Shown piece after piece: positions 1 through 8,286 of a stretch of DNA of 64,000 nt. A model generated the notes under the pieces. It had not been told where the DNA came from. It did no database searches and worked only from the letters and a program-made list of their open reading frames with translations. Within the stretch, counting starts at the first letter, position 1. The number at the start of each line of letters is the position of its first letter. Position numbers and translations under genes: made by a program. This stretch comes from Aerococcaceae bacterium DSM 111021 (GTDB lineage Bacteria; Bacillota; Bacilli; Lactobacillales; Aerococcaceae), in the NCBI GenBank assembly GCA_020112395.1, contig JACCEK010000001.1, forward strand, positions 434,001 through 498,000, given 5' to 3'.

Positions 1-954
1 ATAAAGTACTATAATCGGGTAATACCATAGATAGTATGAATAAGACCGTTTTCCGATTGTATAAAAAGGTTTAAGACTTAACCAACTCGTTACTGTAGGT
101 GCTCCTACAGTGATTGAAAAAACTAGCAACATACTTAATACATTAAATACGGACATCCACAGCAGATAAGTAGCTTCACTCCGATCTGATTGTGTAAACA
201 CAATCCAAATCATTCCTGCTGCTGACAATATTGCCACCAGATTATAGACAAACAGTTTTATCCGCGATTTGTAAAACAAATTCAATATTGTAGGCGTAAT
301 GTAGGCCGCCGATACACCTATCGCGAATGATGCAAATCGTGTTTCTATCCCATAGTATACACGTGTAGGATCATCGCCTGGGGTATACAAGAATAATATT
401 GCTACATGACTTAGTAATACAATAAACAACCAAATAATCCCTTTAGAGGGTATCGTCAGTTTTAAGCGTTGTAGTAGCAAAATAATTCCTGTTGCTATTA
501 GAACTGATTGTAAATGAATTGCATTATACCAAAGATGTGTAAAAGGCGATGAGTCTGACATCTGAACAAAGTATGATCTGTCCGCAATAATTTGATAAAT
601 ATTGTTAACAAAAAATAAACCAGAGAAAATATCACTCCGTATATGTCTCAATTCAATTGGATAGATTAGATACATTCCTACCACGATAAAAATGAGTAGC
701 CATAAAAGAGGTATAAATAACCTCTCTATCGTATGTAACAAATGTTTTCCAATTGCTTTCCATTGAATTGATGCTGTAACTGGTTGAACTTTTTCGATGT
801 TTCTTGCAAAAAAGAACCCTCCAATTACAAGAAATGTATTAACCATAAAGAATCCACCAGGTATTACGGAAGGGAATAAATGGTAAGCAACGACAGCCAT
901 AATTGCTAATCCTTTTAAGCCATCAAAACTTTGAATTCTCTTCTTTTGTTGCAT
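1..954 (-). CDS. Membrane acyltransferase 3 family protein (OatA/YrhL-like), C-terminus beyond window
   Basis: Integral-membrane acyltransferase of the acyltransferase-3 family, whose members O-acetylate peptidoglycan or other envelope glycans. The frame is open from an ATG at 954 (good AGGAGG site just upstream) to the window edge, giving 318 residues without a stop; the 3' part lies outside. Visible hallmarks are an N-terminal SFDGLKGLAIMAVVAYHL segment, PGGFFMVNTFLVIGGFFF, SPFTHLW, and many hydrophobic helices, ending in SYSYYLWYYPIIVLY, typical of this fold. The position after HLW that is usually Glu in OatA (SIEGQ) is His here (AIHLQ), so activity is not certain. Whether a C-terminal SGNH esterase domain follows cannot be seen. 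Family assignment is firm; substrate is inference. Confidence 0.85.
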   Translation of the reverse strand, partial: MQQKKRIQSFDGLKGLAIMAVVAYHLFPSVIPGGFFMVNTFLVIGGFFFARNIEKVQPVTASIQWKAIGKHLLHTIERLFIPLLWLLIFIVVGMYLIYPIELRHIRSDIFSGLFFVNNIYQIIADRSYFVQMSDSSPFTHLWYNAIHLQSVLIATGIILLLQRLKLTIPSKGIIWLFIVLLSHVAILFLYTPGDDPTRVYYGIETRFASFAIGVSAAYITPTILNLFYKSRIKLFVYNLVAILSAAGMIWIVFTQSDRSEATYLLWMSVFNVLSMLLVFSITVGAPTVTSWLSLKPFYTIGKRSYSYYLWYYPIIVLY

Positions 955-1126
955 CTTATTACCTCCTAATTAAGTGTATCCACAATAAATAATTATATAT
1001 TAAGCATTATTATTATAAAAGGACTTATCTCATTTTATCTAAATTAATATTTTATTCTCATAAGTAGTATATCATCGATTTTACCAAACGACTAAGCTAT
1101 TTAGATAATCAGATATGATCACAAGA

Positions 1127-1178
1127 AAAAAGAACAAAACCCCAAGACCTCTATTAGGTTCAATGATTTTGTTCTTTT
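1127..1178 (-). terminator. Terminator of uvrB
   Basis: Read on the minus strand, just after the uvrB stop, the arms AAAAGAACAAAA and TTTTGTTCTTTT flank a short loop and are followed by a T-rich run. Confidence 0.8.
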
Positions 1179-1187
1179 ACTTAAATA

Positions 1188-3179
1188 TTATCGCTTAAAG
1201 AAAGTCGCTTTAAGTTCCATCACAATATCTCTAAGATCTGCTGCAGCTTCAAAGTTAAGATCCTTCGCGTATTGACGCATCTCCATCTCAAGTCGATCAA
1301 GCTCTTCCTCACGCTGAAGTCGTGATAGCTGTTTAAATTGAGCCAAGATATTCTCTTCTTGCTCTTCACTATCAACATCATGAGTAATTCTAATAAGATC
1401 ACGAACCTCTTTTATGATTGTCTTAGGTGTAATTCCATGCTCTTTATTGTAAGCAATCTGGATTTCGCGACGTCGACTTGTCTCATCAATCGCCTTATTC
1501 ATTGAGTCTGTCATCTTATCTGCATACATAATGACTTGCCCATTTTCATTACGAGCCGCTCGTCCAATTGTTTGAATTAATGCTCGTTCACCCCGTAAGA
1601 ATCCTTCTTTATCCGCATCTAAAATCGCAACAAGTGATACTTCCGGAACATCGATTCCTTCTCTCAATAAGTTGATTCCAATCAGAACATCAAATATACC
1701 CAATCTTAAATCACGAATGATTTCTGTTCGCTCTAGTGTTTTTATATCACTGTGTAAGTATTTCACTTTTATATCTAATTCTTTAAGATAATCAGTTAGA
1801 TCTTCAGACATTTTCTTCGTCAATGTCGTTATAAATACACGCTCGTTACGTTCAGTCCGTTTATTAATTTCTTGAATTAAATCATCAATCTGCCCTTTGA
1901 TGGGACGTACCTCAACAATTGGATCTAGTAAACCTGTCGGACGAATAATTTGTTCAACATATTCGTCATCAGTATGCTCTAATTCATAAGGTCCTGGCGT
2001 CGCAGAGACATAAATAATCTGATTGATGTGTTTCTCGAATTCCTCTAATCTTAACGGTCTATTATCCAAAGCACTTGGTAATCTAAACCCATAATCGATT
2101 AATTGTTGTTTTCTCGCTCGGTCACCATTATACATACCTCGAATTTGTGGCATTGTCATATGTGACTCATCGACAACAATTAAAAAATCGTCTGGAAAGA
2201 AATCAATTAATGTATAAGGTTGTTCCCCAGGAGCACGTCCATCCATATGTCTTGAATAGTTCTCAATACCATTACAGTACCCCATCTCAAGAAGCATTTC
2301 TAAATCATAGGTTGTGCGTTGTTCTAGCCTCTGTGCCTCTAATAATTTGTTCTCAGACCGTAATTCTTCCAATCGTTCTTCTAATTCTGCTTTAATTGTT
2401 GTTACTGCTTGTAAGGTTTGATCTTGGTCTGCCACGAAGTGAGTAGCAGGATAGATTGGATAATGATCGACATCATTTTTTATCTCTCCAGTCATAACAT
2501 CTACTTCACGTATTCTATCAATTTCGTCACCAAAGAATTCCACACGAATAACTTCACTATCTCGTGACGCTAAAAATATTTCGACGACATCTCCACGAAC
2601 TCTAAATGTTCCACGTTGAAAATCAATATCATTTCTTACAAACTGCATATCTATTAATTGACGTAAAACTTCTTGACGTGAGATTTCTTGACCTTTTCTG
2701 ATAGAAAGCACTTGATTTCTATACATCTCTGGATCGACTAAACCATAAATACAAGATACTGATGCGACGACAATAACGTCTCGTCGTTCTAGCAAAGCCG
2801 ATGAAGCTGAATGTCGTAATTTGTCAATCTCGTCATTAACCATCGCTTCTTTTTCTATATAAGAATCTGAAGATGGTACATAAGCCTCTGGTTGATAGTA
2901 GTCATAGTACGATACAAAGTATTCTATCGAATTTTCAGGGAAAAACTCCAATAACTCACTATACAGTTGACCCGCCAACGTTTTATTATGCGCTAATACC
3001 AGTGTAGGTTTATTCACTTCTTGAATGACATTAGCAATAGTAAATGTCTTCCCAGTACCCGTTGCACCAAGTAAAACCTGTTCCTTTTCATCTTTATTTA
3101 ATCCTTCAACTAACTCTTTAATTGCTTGAGGTTGATCACCATTTGGCTCATACTTAGATACTAAATTAAATTTATCCAT
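1188..3179 (-). CDS. uvrB: UvrABC system protein B (excision repair)
   Basis: Damage-recognition helicase subunit of nucleotide excision repair: it is loaded by UvrA, verifies the lesion with a beta-hairpin, and recruits UvrC for incision. The 663-residue length is normal. Visible: Walker A GATGTGKT at about residues 38-45, the [12 protein letters not shown] beta-hairpin near residue 92-103, the DESH Walker B box near residue 338, helicase motifs [20 protein letters not shown] and QTIGRAARN, and a C-terminal UVR motif ([20 protein letters not shown]). GGAGG precedes the ATG. uvrA, commonly the next gene in Firmicutes, does not follow: a terminator and a divergently unrelated acyltransferase do. 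Identification is certain. Confidence 0.98.
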   Translation of the reverse strand: MDKFNLVSKYEPNGDQPQAIKELVEGLNKDEKEQVLLGATGTGKTFTIANVIQEVNKPTLVLAHNKTLAGQLYSELLEFFPENSIEYFVSYYDYYQPEAYVPSSDSYIEKEAMVNDEIDKLRHSASSALLERRDVIVVASVSCIYGLVDPEMYRNQVLSIRKGQEISRQEVLRQLIDMQFVRNDIDFQRGTFRVRGDVVEIFLASRDSEVIRVEFFGDEIDRIREVDVMTGEIKNDVDHYPIYPATHFVADQDQTLQAVTTIKAELEERLEELRSENKLLEAQRLEQRTTYDLEMLLEMGYCNGIENYSRHMDGRAPGEQPYTLIDFFPDDFLIVVDESHMTMPQIRGMYNGDRARKQQLIDYGFRLPSALDNRPLRLEEFEKHINQIIYVSATPGPYELEHTDDEYVEQIIRPTGLLDPIVEVRPIKGQIDDLIQEINKRTERNERVFITTLTKKMSEDLTDYLKELDIKVKYLHSDIKTLERTEIIRDLRLGIFDVLIGINLLREGIDVPEVSLVAILDADKEGFLRGERALIQTIGRAARNENGQVIMYADKMTDSMNKAIDETSRRREIQIAYNKEHGITPKTIIKEVRDLIRITHDVDSEEQEENILAQFKQLSRLQREEELDRLEMEMRQYAKDLNFEAAADLRDIVMELKATFFKR

Positions 3180-3367
3180 TTCTGCCTCCTCATTAACCGA
3201 ACATTTATTCGCTTAAGCTATAATACTCCATTAGACTTGAAAATTCTACTTCTTTGCTTCAATATTTTAAATAATACTGTGTGCTATGCACTCTTTTTAC
3301 TATCTAAGTTTAATATACTCAAAAAAACATTGCATCTATCTTCTAATTTATTGTATAATAATTTTTG

Positions 3368-3396
3368 TTGACTAAGTTAGCAAATGCTTATATACT
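3368..3396 (+). promoter_or_regulatory. Promoter of rpsT
   Basis: TTGACT (3368-3373), 17-bp spacer, TATACT (3391-3396), about 35 bp upstream of the rpsT start: near-consensus sigma-A promoter. Confidence 0.85.
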
Positions 3397-3431
3397 AGAC
3401 AAATGAAATCAGTAAGAAAGAGGTGACACCA

Positions 3432-3683
3432 ATGGCAAACTCTAAATCAGCTATTAAACGTGCTCGTCAAACAAGCGTAAAAGAACAACGTAATACTGCA
3501 CAAGTTTCGAAAATGCGTTCATTAGTTAAAGAATTACGTAATGCAGTAGAAACTGGTGAAGGTGATGTGAATGAATTATTCGCTAAAGCTTCTAAACAAA
3601 TTGACCGCACTGCAGGTAAAGGTTTAATCCACGCAAACAAAGCAGCGCGCAACAAATCTGCATTAGCAAAATTAATCAAATAA
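3432..3683 (+). CDS. rpsT: 30S ribosomal protein S20
   Basis: Primary 16S rRNA-binding protein of the small ribosomal subunit. The 83-residue product starts MANSKSAIKRARQ and is rich in Lys/Arg, as all S20 proteins are. A GTG nine bases upstream is in frame, but it lies inside the AAAGAGGTGA ribosome binding site, so the ATG at 3432 with the conserved MANSKSAIKR start is chosen. It is monocistronic, with its own strong promoter and a hairpin terminator shared with holA, which converges from the other side. The rpsT/holA convergence is the usual Bacillus and Lactobacillales arrangement. Confidence 0.97.
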   Translation: MANSKSAIKRARQTSVKEQRNTAQVSKMRSLVKELRNAVETGEGDVNELFAKASKQIDRTAGKGLIHANKAARNKSALAKLIK

Positions 3684-3709
3684 TAATTTAGATTTTATAT
3701 CGAAATTAT

Positions 3710-3757
3710 AAAAATACGAAAATGAACTATCAATGATAGGTTCACTTTCGTATTTTT
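3710..3757. terminator. Bidirectional terminator between rpsT and holA
   Basis: Long near-perfect stem AAAAATACGAAAATGAAC.../...TTCACTTTCGTATTTTT with U-runs in both directions, between two convergent genes. Confidence 0.9.
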
Positions 3758-3763
3758 TTGTTT

Positions 3764-4780
3764 TTATAATGATGATAATTTAGTGAGTAGAATATAAAAG
3801 TATGTCTCTTTATCTCCTACACCAGTCTTCATACCATAATCGACTTCTGCCATCTCAACATAAAAACTGAGTAATTCAGTTAGTTGCAAAGACCTGCCTG
3901 ATTGTATGGCTAATTTAACTCGATATGGATGAATACCTAGTTGCTTTGCAATATCTGCTTGATTCATCCCTTGTCTCCCTAATATAAGGGTTTGTACCAT
4001 GACTCTAAACTGGGAAACCATTAAAGCATGTAATGCAATGGGTTCGTGTTTCATTAATAGTAAATCTTGATAAATTTGAATTGCTTGGGTAATATTTTTA
4101 TTTGCTACAGCATTCGTTAACTGGAATACATCTGATTCTAGTGTACGAGGAACTAATGATCGAACAGAATCAATGGTGATTCTACCTTCAGTTTGTCCTA
4201 ATATTTCTAATTTTTTAACTTCCGTCATTGCATTAGTTAGTTGATAGTTTACTCTAATTAGTAATTCATCAACTGCTTCTCGGGTAAAAGACATCTCTAA
4301 GTTATTAATATACGATTGAATATAGCGAGTAACTTGTCCTTCATCCAACTCTGATATATCCACCATTGTCGTTAGTTTATTAAAACTTTTGGTTAGTTTT
4401 TTTCTTTTATCCAATGATGAATTTTCGATATTAAAAATTAGAATCGTCGCTGTATTAGGATTTTCTATGTAGCTAATTAATCGCTTCTGTTCCGCATCAC
4501 TTAGCTTTTGTTTGCTTTGTGCATTCAAAAACGTGGCATTCGATACAATTAAAACTCGATAATCGGAAAAAAAAGAAAATACTTCTGCTTCATCTAATAC
4601 ATCATTAACAGTTACTTCATGTAAATCTATCCGTGAGATATCTAAGACATCAATACCCCCTAATTGTCGGTATAATTCGTCCATAAATTGAGTTTTCAGG
4701 TAGTTCTCGTTGCCTAAAACTGTATAAACTGGATCTATTTGTTTTCTATTTATCTGTTGTATTACTTGTTGAAATTCCAT
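3764..4780 (-). CDS. holA: DNA polymerase III delta subunit
   Basis: Clamp-loader subunit that contacts and opens the beta sliding clamp, a member of the AAA+-like HolA/YqeN family. At 338 residues it has the usual length. Visible features are the N-terminal VYTVLGNENYLKTQFMDEL segment, the VFSFFSDYRVLIVSNATFL strand, the central ESDVFQLTNAVANK motif near residue 215, and the C-terminal helical collar. GGAGGAGGGG precedes the ATG. It faces rpsT convergently, as in Bacillus, but comEC, often its upstream neighbour, is absent; a terminator separates it from the lipoyl-protein gene upstream. Confidence 0.95.
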   Translation of the reverse strand: MEFQQVIQQINRKQIDPVYTVLGNENYLKTQFMDELYRQLGGIDVLDISRIDLHEVTVNDVLDEAEVFSFFSDYRVLIVSNATFLNAQSKQKLSDAEQKRLISYIENPNTATILIFNIENSSLDKRKKLTKSFNKLTTMVDISELDEGQVTRYIQSYINNLEMSFTREAVDELLIRVNYQLTNAMTEVKKLEILGQTEGRITIDSVRSLVPRTLESDVFQLTNAVANKNITQAIQIYQDLLLMKHEPIALHALMVSQFRVMVQTLILGRQGMNQADIAKQLGIHPYRVKLAIQSGRSLQLTELLSFYVEMAEVDYGMKTGVGDKETYFYILLTKLSSL

Positions 4781-4803
4781 CTTGCCCCTCCTCCATATAA
4801 AAT

Positions 4804-4849
4804 AAAAACGAATATTACCAAAGATATAATCTTCAGGGTAACATTCGTT
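4804..4849 (-). terminator. Terminator after the GcvH-like gene
   Basis: Minus-strand hairpin AACGAATGTTACC/GGTAATATTCGTT followed by TTTTTATTTT, right after the lipoyl-protein gene. Confidence 0.8.
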
Positions 4850-4865
4850 TAAGTTGACTCATAAC

Positions 4866-5162
4866 CTACTTTTGAAGTTTTACAATCCAATTGTTAAAAG
4901 CATCGGGTGAATTTAAAAGTGATGGCGTCTCTTCCGCAAGCTCATTACGTTCAATTACCTTACCTTGAATAGGCGAAGGAACTTCAATCGCAGCTTTAGA
5001 GGCTTCAACATTAATAAGTGTATCATCAATCTCAATACTTCCCAAAGAAGCAATGTTAGCATAAGTAATGTCTCCAGCTTCATCTTGTAACTGTGGAGTT
5101 AAACCAATTGTTACAACACCATTTTCTTCTTTTATCCATAAATTTTCATTTAATACTTCCAT
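4866..5162 (-). CDS. Short lipoyl-carrier protein, glycine cleavage H-like
   Basis: Small lipoyl-domain protein of the GcvH family. The lipoylation site is visible as NVEASKAAIEVPSPIQG with the acceptor Lys at residue 56. At 98 residues it is shorter than classical GcvH (about 125-130) and acidic. No gcvP, gcvT or gcvPA/PB genes occur in the window, so it may serve as a lipoate carrier or relay rather than in glycine cleavage; in Bacillus, GcvH is the relay from which LipL moves lipoyl groups to other E2 proteins. It lies 20 bp downstream of the SEDS gene and is probably co-transcribed with it, though no functional link is evident. Ribosome binding site AAAGGTGAT. Confidence 0.85.
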   Translation of the reverse strand: MEVLNENLWIKEENGVVTIGLTPQLQDEAGDITYANIASLGSIEIDDTLINVEASKAAIEVPSPIQGKVIERNELAEETPSLLNSPDAFNNWIVKLQK

Positions 5163-5182
5163 AGATAATCACCTTTCATAAT

Positions 5183-6376
5183 TTAATAATTAAAATCGTC
5201 TTCTGCCCCGAACATATAACTACGGTGATGATACTTCATAGATAGTACTAAGCCTATCCCAATCATATTACCTAATAAAGCGGATCCCCCTTGAGATACA
5301 AAAGGTAATGGAACCCCAGTAATTGGTAGTAAACCAATAGCCATTCCAATATTCTCTAATATATGGAATAAAATCATTGAGATAACCCCTGCAGCTATAT
5401 ATGAATAGAATTCATTACGTGTTTTAAAACAAGTTTGAACCATTTGATATATCAAAATAAAATAAACAAATAATAAAACTGAACTTCCTAGGAACCCAAA
5501 GTTTTCAGCGATAGTTGTAAAGATAAAGTCAGATTCTCGAACAGGCACAGTAACTTGGGATACCCCAAATCCTTTACCACTCAACTGACCAGATCCTACT
5601 GCTTTAATACTTTGTGCTAATTGATACCCACTACCCTGTGTATTTTCAAACGGACGTAACCAGTCTAGAATACGGTTAATTTGATATTCTTGAACAAGAT
5701 TATTATCAATTAAAAAGTCTGGATAGTTTGCTACTACAATAATTATACCACCTGCTACAACAATGACTATTGTTGCGATGGGCGCCAAAATTTTCCAACT
5801 AATTCCAGATAGCAAAATCAAACCTGCTGTAATTGATATGATAACTAGGTTAGTTCCTAAGTCGTTTTGCAACTGAATTAGAATAATCGGTGGTGCAGCA
5901 AACATGAGGATTTTACCTAATTGAATAAAATCTGTTTTTAATGTTCTATTCGGATATTTATTATTATGTTCAGTTACTACGCGTGCTAAGAAAACAATAT
6001 AGGCTGGTTTGAAAAGCTCAGATGGTTGAACTGATAAAGATCCTATTCTTAACCAACTTCGCGCTCCCGTCACAGCTAATTCTCTATCGTAAAAGAACAA
6101 TACTAATACTAATAGAAATAACCCAAATCCATATAAGTAAGTGGATAATTTCCAGTATTGCTCACTGTCTAATTGCATTGTAGCAATGACAGCTATTGTA
6201 CCTACTGCATACCATAAAGCATGTAGTAATGTTGGTACAATACTACCGCCTTCAATAAGCGTTGTTGTTGAATATACACTTAACAATCCAATGATTGCTA
6301 AGACCATAACGTTTAAGATAATTCCGTAATCGATACGGTTCTCATTATCTCGACGTATTTGTCTAATGGATGTCAT
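5183..6376 (-). CDS. rodA: SEDS-family peptidoglycan polymerase (RodA/FtsW)
   Basis: Ten-helix membrane glycosyltransferase polymerising lipid II for cell-wall elongation or division together with a class B PBP. The 397-residue product shows the family signatures: GARSWLRIGSLSVQPSELFKP, LIQLQNDLGTNLVI with the catalytic-region Asp, ESDFIFTTIAENFGFLGS, and PITGVPLPFVSQGGSALL near the C-terminus. The QPSEL and GGS signatures are common to RodA and FtsW; the assignment to RodA rather than FtsW rests on overall resemblance and is moderate. Its start overlaps the end of the YihY gene by 14 bp, with AAAGGTG as ribosome binding site, so the two are translationally coupled, followed by the lipoyl-protein gene. 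Confidence 0.88.
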   Translation of the reverse strand: MTSIRQIRRDNENRIDYGIILNVMVLAIIGLLSVYSTTTLIEGGSIVPTLLHALWYAVGTIAVIATMQLDSEQYWKLSTYLYGFGLFLLVLVLFFYDRELAVTGARSWLRIGSLSVQPSELFKPAYIVFLARVVTEHNNKYPNRTLKTDFIQLGKILMFAAPPIILIQLQNDLGTNLVIISITAGLILLSGISWKILAPIATIVIVVAGGIIIVVANYPDFLIDNNLVQEYQINRILDWLRPFENTQGSGYQLAQSIKAVGSGQLSGKGFGVSQVTVPVRESDFIFTTIAENFGFLGSSVLLFVYFILIYQMVQTCFKTRNEFYSYIAAGVISMILFHILENIGMAIGLLPITGVPLPFVSQGGSALLGNMIGIGLVLSMKYHHRSYMFGAEDDFNY

Positions 6377-7349
6377 TTATTTCACCTTTCTTTGTTGCTT
6401 GGTTTGTAAAATCTTTATATATCTTATTTGTTAATCCGCTCTTAGGTGAGTCGGACTTTTTAAAATTATCACTATAAGAGACAAAGGTTTGATATGACGT
6501 TGTTTCTTCTACTAATTGCCAATAACTTTTTTCTTTAAAGTCATGGTAGAATACGTTAATATACGCTCCAATTGCAATCACCATCGCATTCAGATAAAGC
6601 CATATTATCGCGACCATAAATACTCCAATCGTTCCCCCGCCAACATTTCCACCAGCAAATCTCATATAAACATTAAATAACTGAGATACTAATATAAAGC
6701 CTAATAAAGCAAAAACAGTTCCTGGTATGGCATATTTAATTGGCCATTGAACATTGGGCATAAATTGATATATTCCTATTAATAAGATAAATATCCCTAG
6801 AATCCCTAATATCCAACCTTGATTTACAAGGAAATCTAATAGAAAGAATTGAATTCCAAATACTTCTTGAATATAGTCAATAATTGTTTCCCCGAATACG
6901 AGGCCAAAGGTAAATATGACTAAAGCAATGACAATAACAAGGGTAAATACATACGCAAATAATCTTGCGATAAAAAAGTTTTTTCTTGGTTCGGTTTTAT
7001 AAATTGTATTTAAAACACGCTGAAATGTATTAAATACGTTAGATGCTGGCCATAACGAAATAATTAAACCCAATGAGAATATGCCCGAACTTGTACCTGT
7101 TAAATACGATTCTAAAAGAGGTATAATCGCTACTTCAACTTCATCTGGCAATGCCATTTGAATTGCGTTAATAATTTCAGCTTCTGAAAACGGCAGTATC
7201 GCAATAATGTTTGACAACGCAAGCATCAAAGGTACCAACGCCCAAATAACGTAAAAAGACAATTCAGCAGCATAACTACCAAAGGCTAACTGTTCATCAT
7301 TAGCTCGGAATGTCTTTATAAGTCGCTTAAATACTGAAGGTTGATCCAT
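6363..7349 (-). CDS. YihY/UPF0761 family membrane protein (virulence factor BrkB family)
   Basis: Polytopic membrane protein of the YihY/BrkB (once wrongly called ribonuclease BN) family, function not established. About 328 residues with six hydrophobic helices; visible signatures are FGSYAAELSFYVIWALVPLML near the N-terminus and GTIGVFMVAIIWLYLNAMVIAIGAYIN near the C-terminus. A TTG six codons upstream is in frame, but the sequence GAGAGG sits between it and the ATG at 7349, so the ATG is preferred. It is the first gene of an operon with the SEDS gene, suggesting an envelope role (inference). Confidence 0.88.
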   Translation of the reverse strand: MDQPSVFKRLIKTFRANDEQLAFGSYAAELSFYVIWALVPLMLALSNIIAILPFSEAEIINAIQMALPDEVEVAIIPLLESYLTGTSSGIFSLGLIISLWPASNVFNTFQRVLNTIYKTEPRKNFFIARLFAYVFTLVIVIALVIFTFGLVFGETIIDYIQEVFGIQFFLLDFLVNQGWILGILGIFILLIGIYQFMPNVQWPIKYAIPGTVFALLGFILVSQLFNVYMRFAGGNVGGGTIGVFMVAIIWLYLNAMVIAIGAYINVFYHDFKEKSYWQLVEETTSYQTFVSYSDNFKKSDSPKSGLTNKIYKDFTNQATKKGEINDIH

Positions 7350-7464
7350 ATATATCAGACCTCTCAATTCATTTTTTGTAACTACATAAGATTATCACAT
7401 ATTATATCACTTTGCACTTTAAGAATCTTTAATAATCTCTATTTTAACGTTTTTATATGATTTC

Positions 7465-7494
7465 TTAGACACAACTGATTTCTATTAGTATAAT
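7465..7494 (+). promoter_or_regulatory. Promoter of the histidine phosphatase gene
   Basis: TTAGAC (7465-7470), 18-bp spacer, TATAAT (7489-7494), 27 bp upstream of the start codon. Confidence 0.75.
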
Positions 7495-7521
7495 GGATTC
7501 AGAATAACTAGGAGGTAAGGC

Positions 7522-8217
7522 ATGAGTAAAGGAGTAACATTTTATTTTGTACGCCACGGTGAGACGTTTTTTAACTTTTATGGCCGTATGCAAGGCTGGT
7601 CAAATGCATTATTAACAGAAGAAGGTATAAAAAACGTTCATCGTAGTGGTCGTGGTTTAGCAGACATTGAATTTGATGCCGTTTATACGAGTGATTTAAA
7701 ACGAACCATTGACACAGCTTCAATTATTTTAGAAGAAAATAAATATAATGAGAATTTAGAAATTGTACAAATGCCAGAATTTCGAGAGGTTCACTTTGGT
7801 TCATTTGAAGGTCTTTCATCTGCAGAAGTTTGGCCAGAAGTTGAGCAAAGAGTAAATATTAAACACGGTTTACCTGAAGGTAGTGATATTCAGATTCAAG
7901 ATCTGATGAATATGTTTAAAGAAGTCGATCCGTATCATTTTGCAGAAAACTACACCGAATTTTGGAATCGTGTAGAATCCGGCTTACTTAAGTTATTAAA
8001 TCGTCACGCTGGTACCGATCAAAACATCTTAGTCGTTTGTCATGGTATGACTATACGTAATCTTTTGGATGGTTTGATTGCTGATTTTGATAAAACAGAT
8101 GCTTTACAAAATGCATCGGTATCAATTGTTAAATATCAACATGGTCGTTTTGAGATGTTAGCATATAATCAAGTGGAGCACTTTAAAGATGTCGCGGATG
8201 ACGCGGCAAATGATTAA
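7522..8217 (+). CDS. Histidine phosphatase family protein (phosphoglycerate mutase-like)
   Basis: Cytosolic phosphatase or mutase of the histidine phosphatase superfamily, which forms a phosphohistidine intermediate. The 231-residue product shows the RHG motif (FVRHGETFFN, catalytic His near residue 12), SDLKRTIDTASII, FREVHFGSFEGLSS with the proton-donor Glu, and the second catalytic His in VVCHGMTIRNLL. The fold is clear, but the substrate (2-phosphoglycerate versus small phosphoesters) is not; sequence features resemble the general phosphatases of lactic acid bacteria rather than glycolytic Gpm. Own promoter and AGGAGG site; monocistronic, ending at a shared terminator. Confidence 0.9.
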   Translation: MSKGVTFYFVRHGETFFNFYGRMQGWSNALLTEEGIKNVHRSGRGLADIEFDAVYTSDLKRTIDTASIILEENKYNENLEIVQMPEFREVHFGSFEGLSSAEVWPEVEQRVNIKHGLPEGSDIQIQDLMNMFKEVDPYHFAENYTEFWNRVESGLLKLLNRHAGTDQNILVVCHGMTIRNLLDGLIADFDKTDALQNASVSIVKYQHGRFEMLAYNQVEHFKDVADDAAND

Positions 8218-8242
8218 TCACTTAACGATATTCTGATAAACT

Positions 8243-8286
8243 AAAAGCGCAAGAATTGTAAGTACGATTACAATTCTTGCGCTTTT
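8243..8286. terminator. Bidirectional terminator between phosphatase and ABC exporter genes
   Basis: Perfect 19-bp stem AAAAGCGCAAGAATTGTAA / TTACAATTCTTGCGCTTTT with a 6-base loop and U-runs on both sides, between convergent genes. Confidence 0.93.
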
